64,000 bases of DNA from Candidatus Saccharicenans sp. GTDB lineage: Bacteria > Acidobacteriota > Aminicenantia > Aminicenantales > Saccharicenantaceae. This document shows, in pieces, positions 63,824-64,000 of this stretch. Numbering within the stretch: the first letter of the stretch is position 1; each line of letters starts with the position of its first letter. The notes under the pieces were generated by a model. That model had not been told where the DNA came from. It was given only the letters and a program-made list of their open reading frames with translations, and did no database searches. The stretch lies in the NCBI GenBank assembly GCA_030017715.1, contig JASEIU010000002.1, positions 360,915-424,914 on the forward strand. The letters are read 5' to 3'. Both the position numbers and the translations under genes were made by a program.

Positions 63824-64000
63824 ATGTCCACAAAAAGCTTGAGAACAATTCTGACGCTGGTTATAGGCCTCGGTCTGCTGGCCGGTTTCTCTCTGGCCCA
63901 GACAGCTGAGGAGCTTATTAAGAGTGGCGACGAATATTATTCTAAATGGGAAGACCAGAAAGCGCTGGCCGAGTACCTGAAAGCCCTGGAAATAGAACCC
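63824..64000 (+). CDS. Exported TPR protein, N-terminal part (runs off the right edge)
   Basis: The 59 visible codons start at ATG 63824 after AAGGAGGG. A signal peptide (STKSLRTILTLVIGLGLLAG, cleaved near SLA-Q) is followed by the start of a TPR unit (AEELIKSGDEYYSKWEDQKA, EYLKALEIEP). Nothing can be said of the rest. Its promoter faces away from lolA. Confidence 0.8.
   Translation, partial: MSTKSLRTILTLVIGLGLLAGFSLAQTAEELIKSGDEYYSKWEDQKALAEYLKALEIEP

Overview
The window is a 64 kb piece of a diderm bacterial chromosome with moderately high GC. Outer-membrane functions (LolA, a beta-barrel protein), split GatC/GatA, a eukaryote-type citrate synthase, many PAS/GAF/receiver proteins and an Hyc-type membrane hydrogenase suggest an uncultured lineage near Acidobacteriota/Aminicenantota. 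That placement is inference; no 16S rRNA gene is present. No phage, transposase or CRISPR array was seen.

Layout. 1-262: start of a HoxF-like diaphorase leaving the window. 554-3240: gatC-gatA, a lipoprotein, tRNA-Lys and tRNA-Glu. 3673-8504 (minus): a c-di-GMP block with an HD-GYP protein, a sensor kinase and a GGDEF protein, preceded by tRNA-Val. 8753-13358: a housekeeping run (L21, L27, Obg, NadD, RsfS, RlmH, a DksA-like protein, ComF). 13404-16358 (minus): small heat-shock protein, RsmI, and an NAD synthase with a separate nitrilase-fold partner. 16772-25612: a DUF4388-DnaJ-TPR protein, LigA, a TPR protein, MurB, and a murA operon. 26253-33985 (minus): a sulfur-amino-acid PLP enzyme, a cluster of three exported proteins, homoserine dehydrogenase and citrate synthase. 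34405-36089: LemA, an M48 protease, tRNA-Asp.

36270-50788 is the most distinctive region. An Hyc-type (group 4) [NiFe]-hydrogenase core is encoded with a HydB/HydG-like NAD(P)H diaphorase pair and a formate-dehydrogenase-like subunit that lacks all three catalytic residues of FdhF. The set is bracketed by response regulators and histidine kinases in tightly overlapping frames. It looks like an NAD(P)H- or ferredoxin-linked, possibly energy-converting hydrogenase under dedicated sensory control, not a formate hydrogenlyase.

51126-60689: tmRNA, cell-wall amidase, GerMN protein, Der, a TPR lipoprotein, rhomboid, then rplM-rpsI-rpsB-tsf-pyrH-frr. 60805-63678 (minus): LolA, an ECF sigma factor, its zinc anti-sigma and a membrane protein with a bactofilin-like repeat domain. 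A TPR protein runs off the right edge.

Two window-wide patterns stand out. A GC-rich interspersed repeat occurs in at least five intergenic gaps. Several genes (gatC, murA, the nitrilase gene, and nearly murB, rlmH and the DnaJ gene) have a -10 box placed so close to the start codon that their mRNAs should be leaderless or nearly so.
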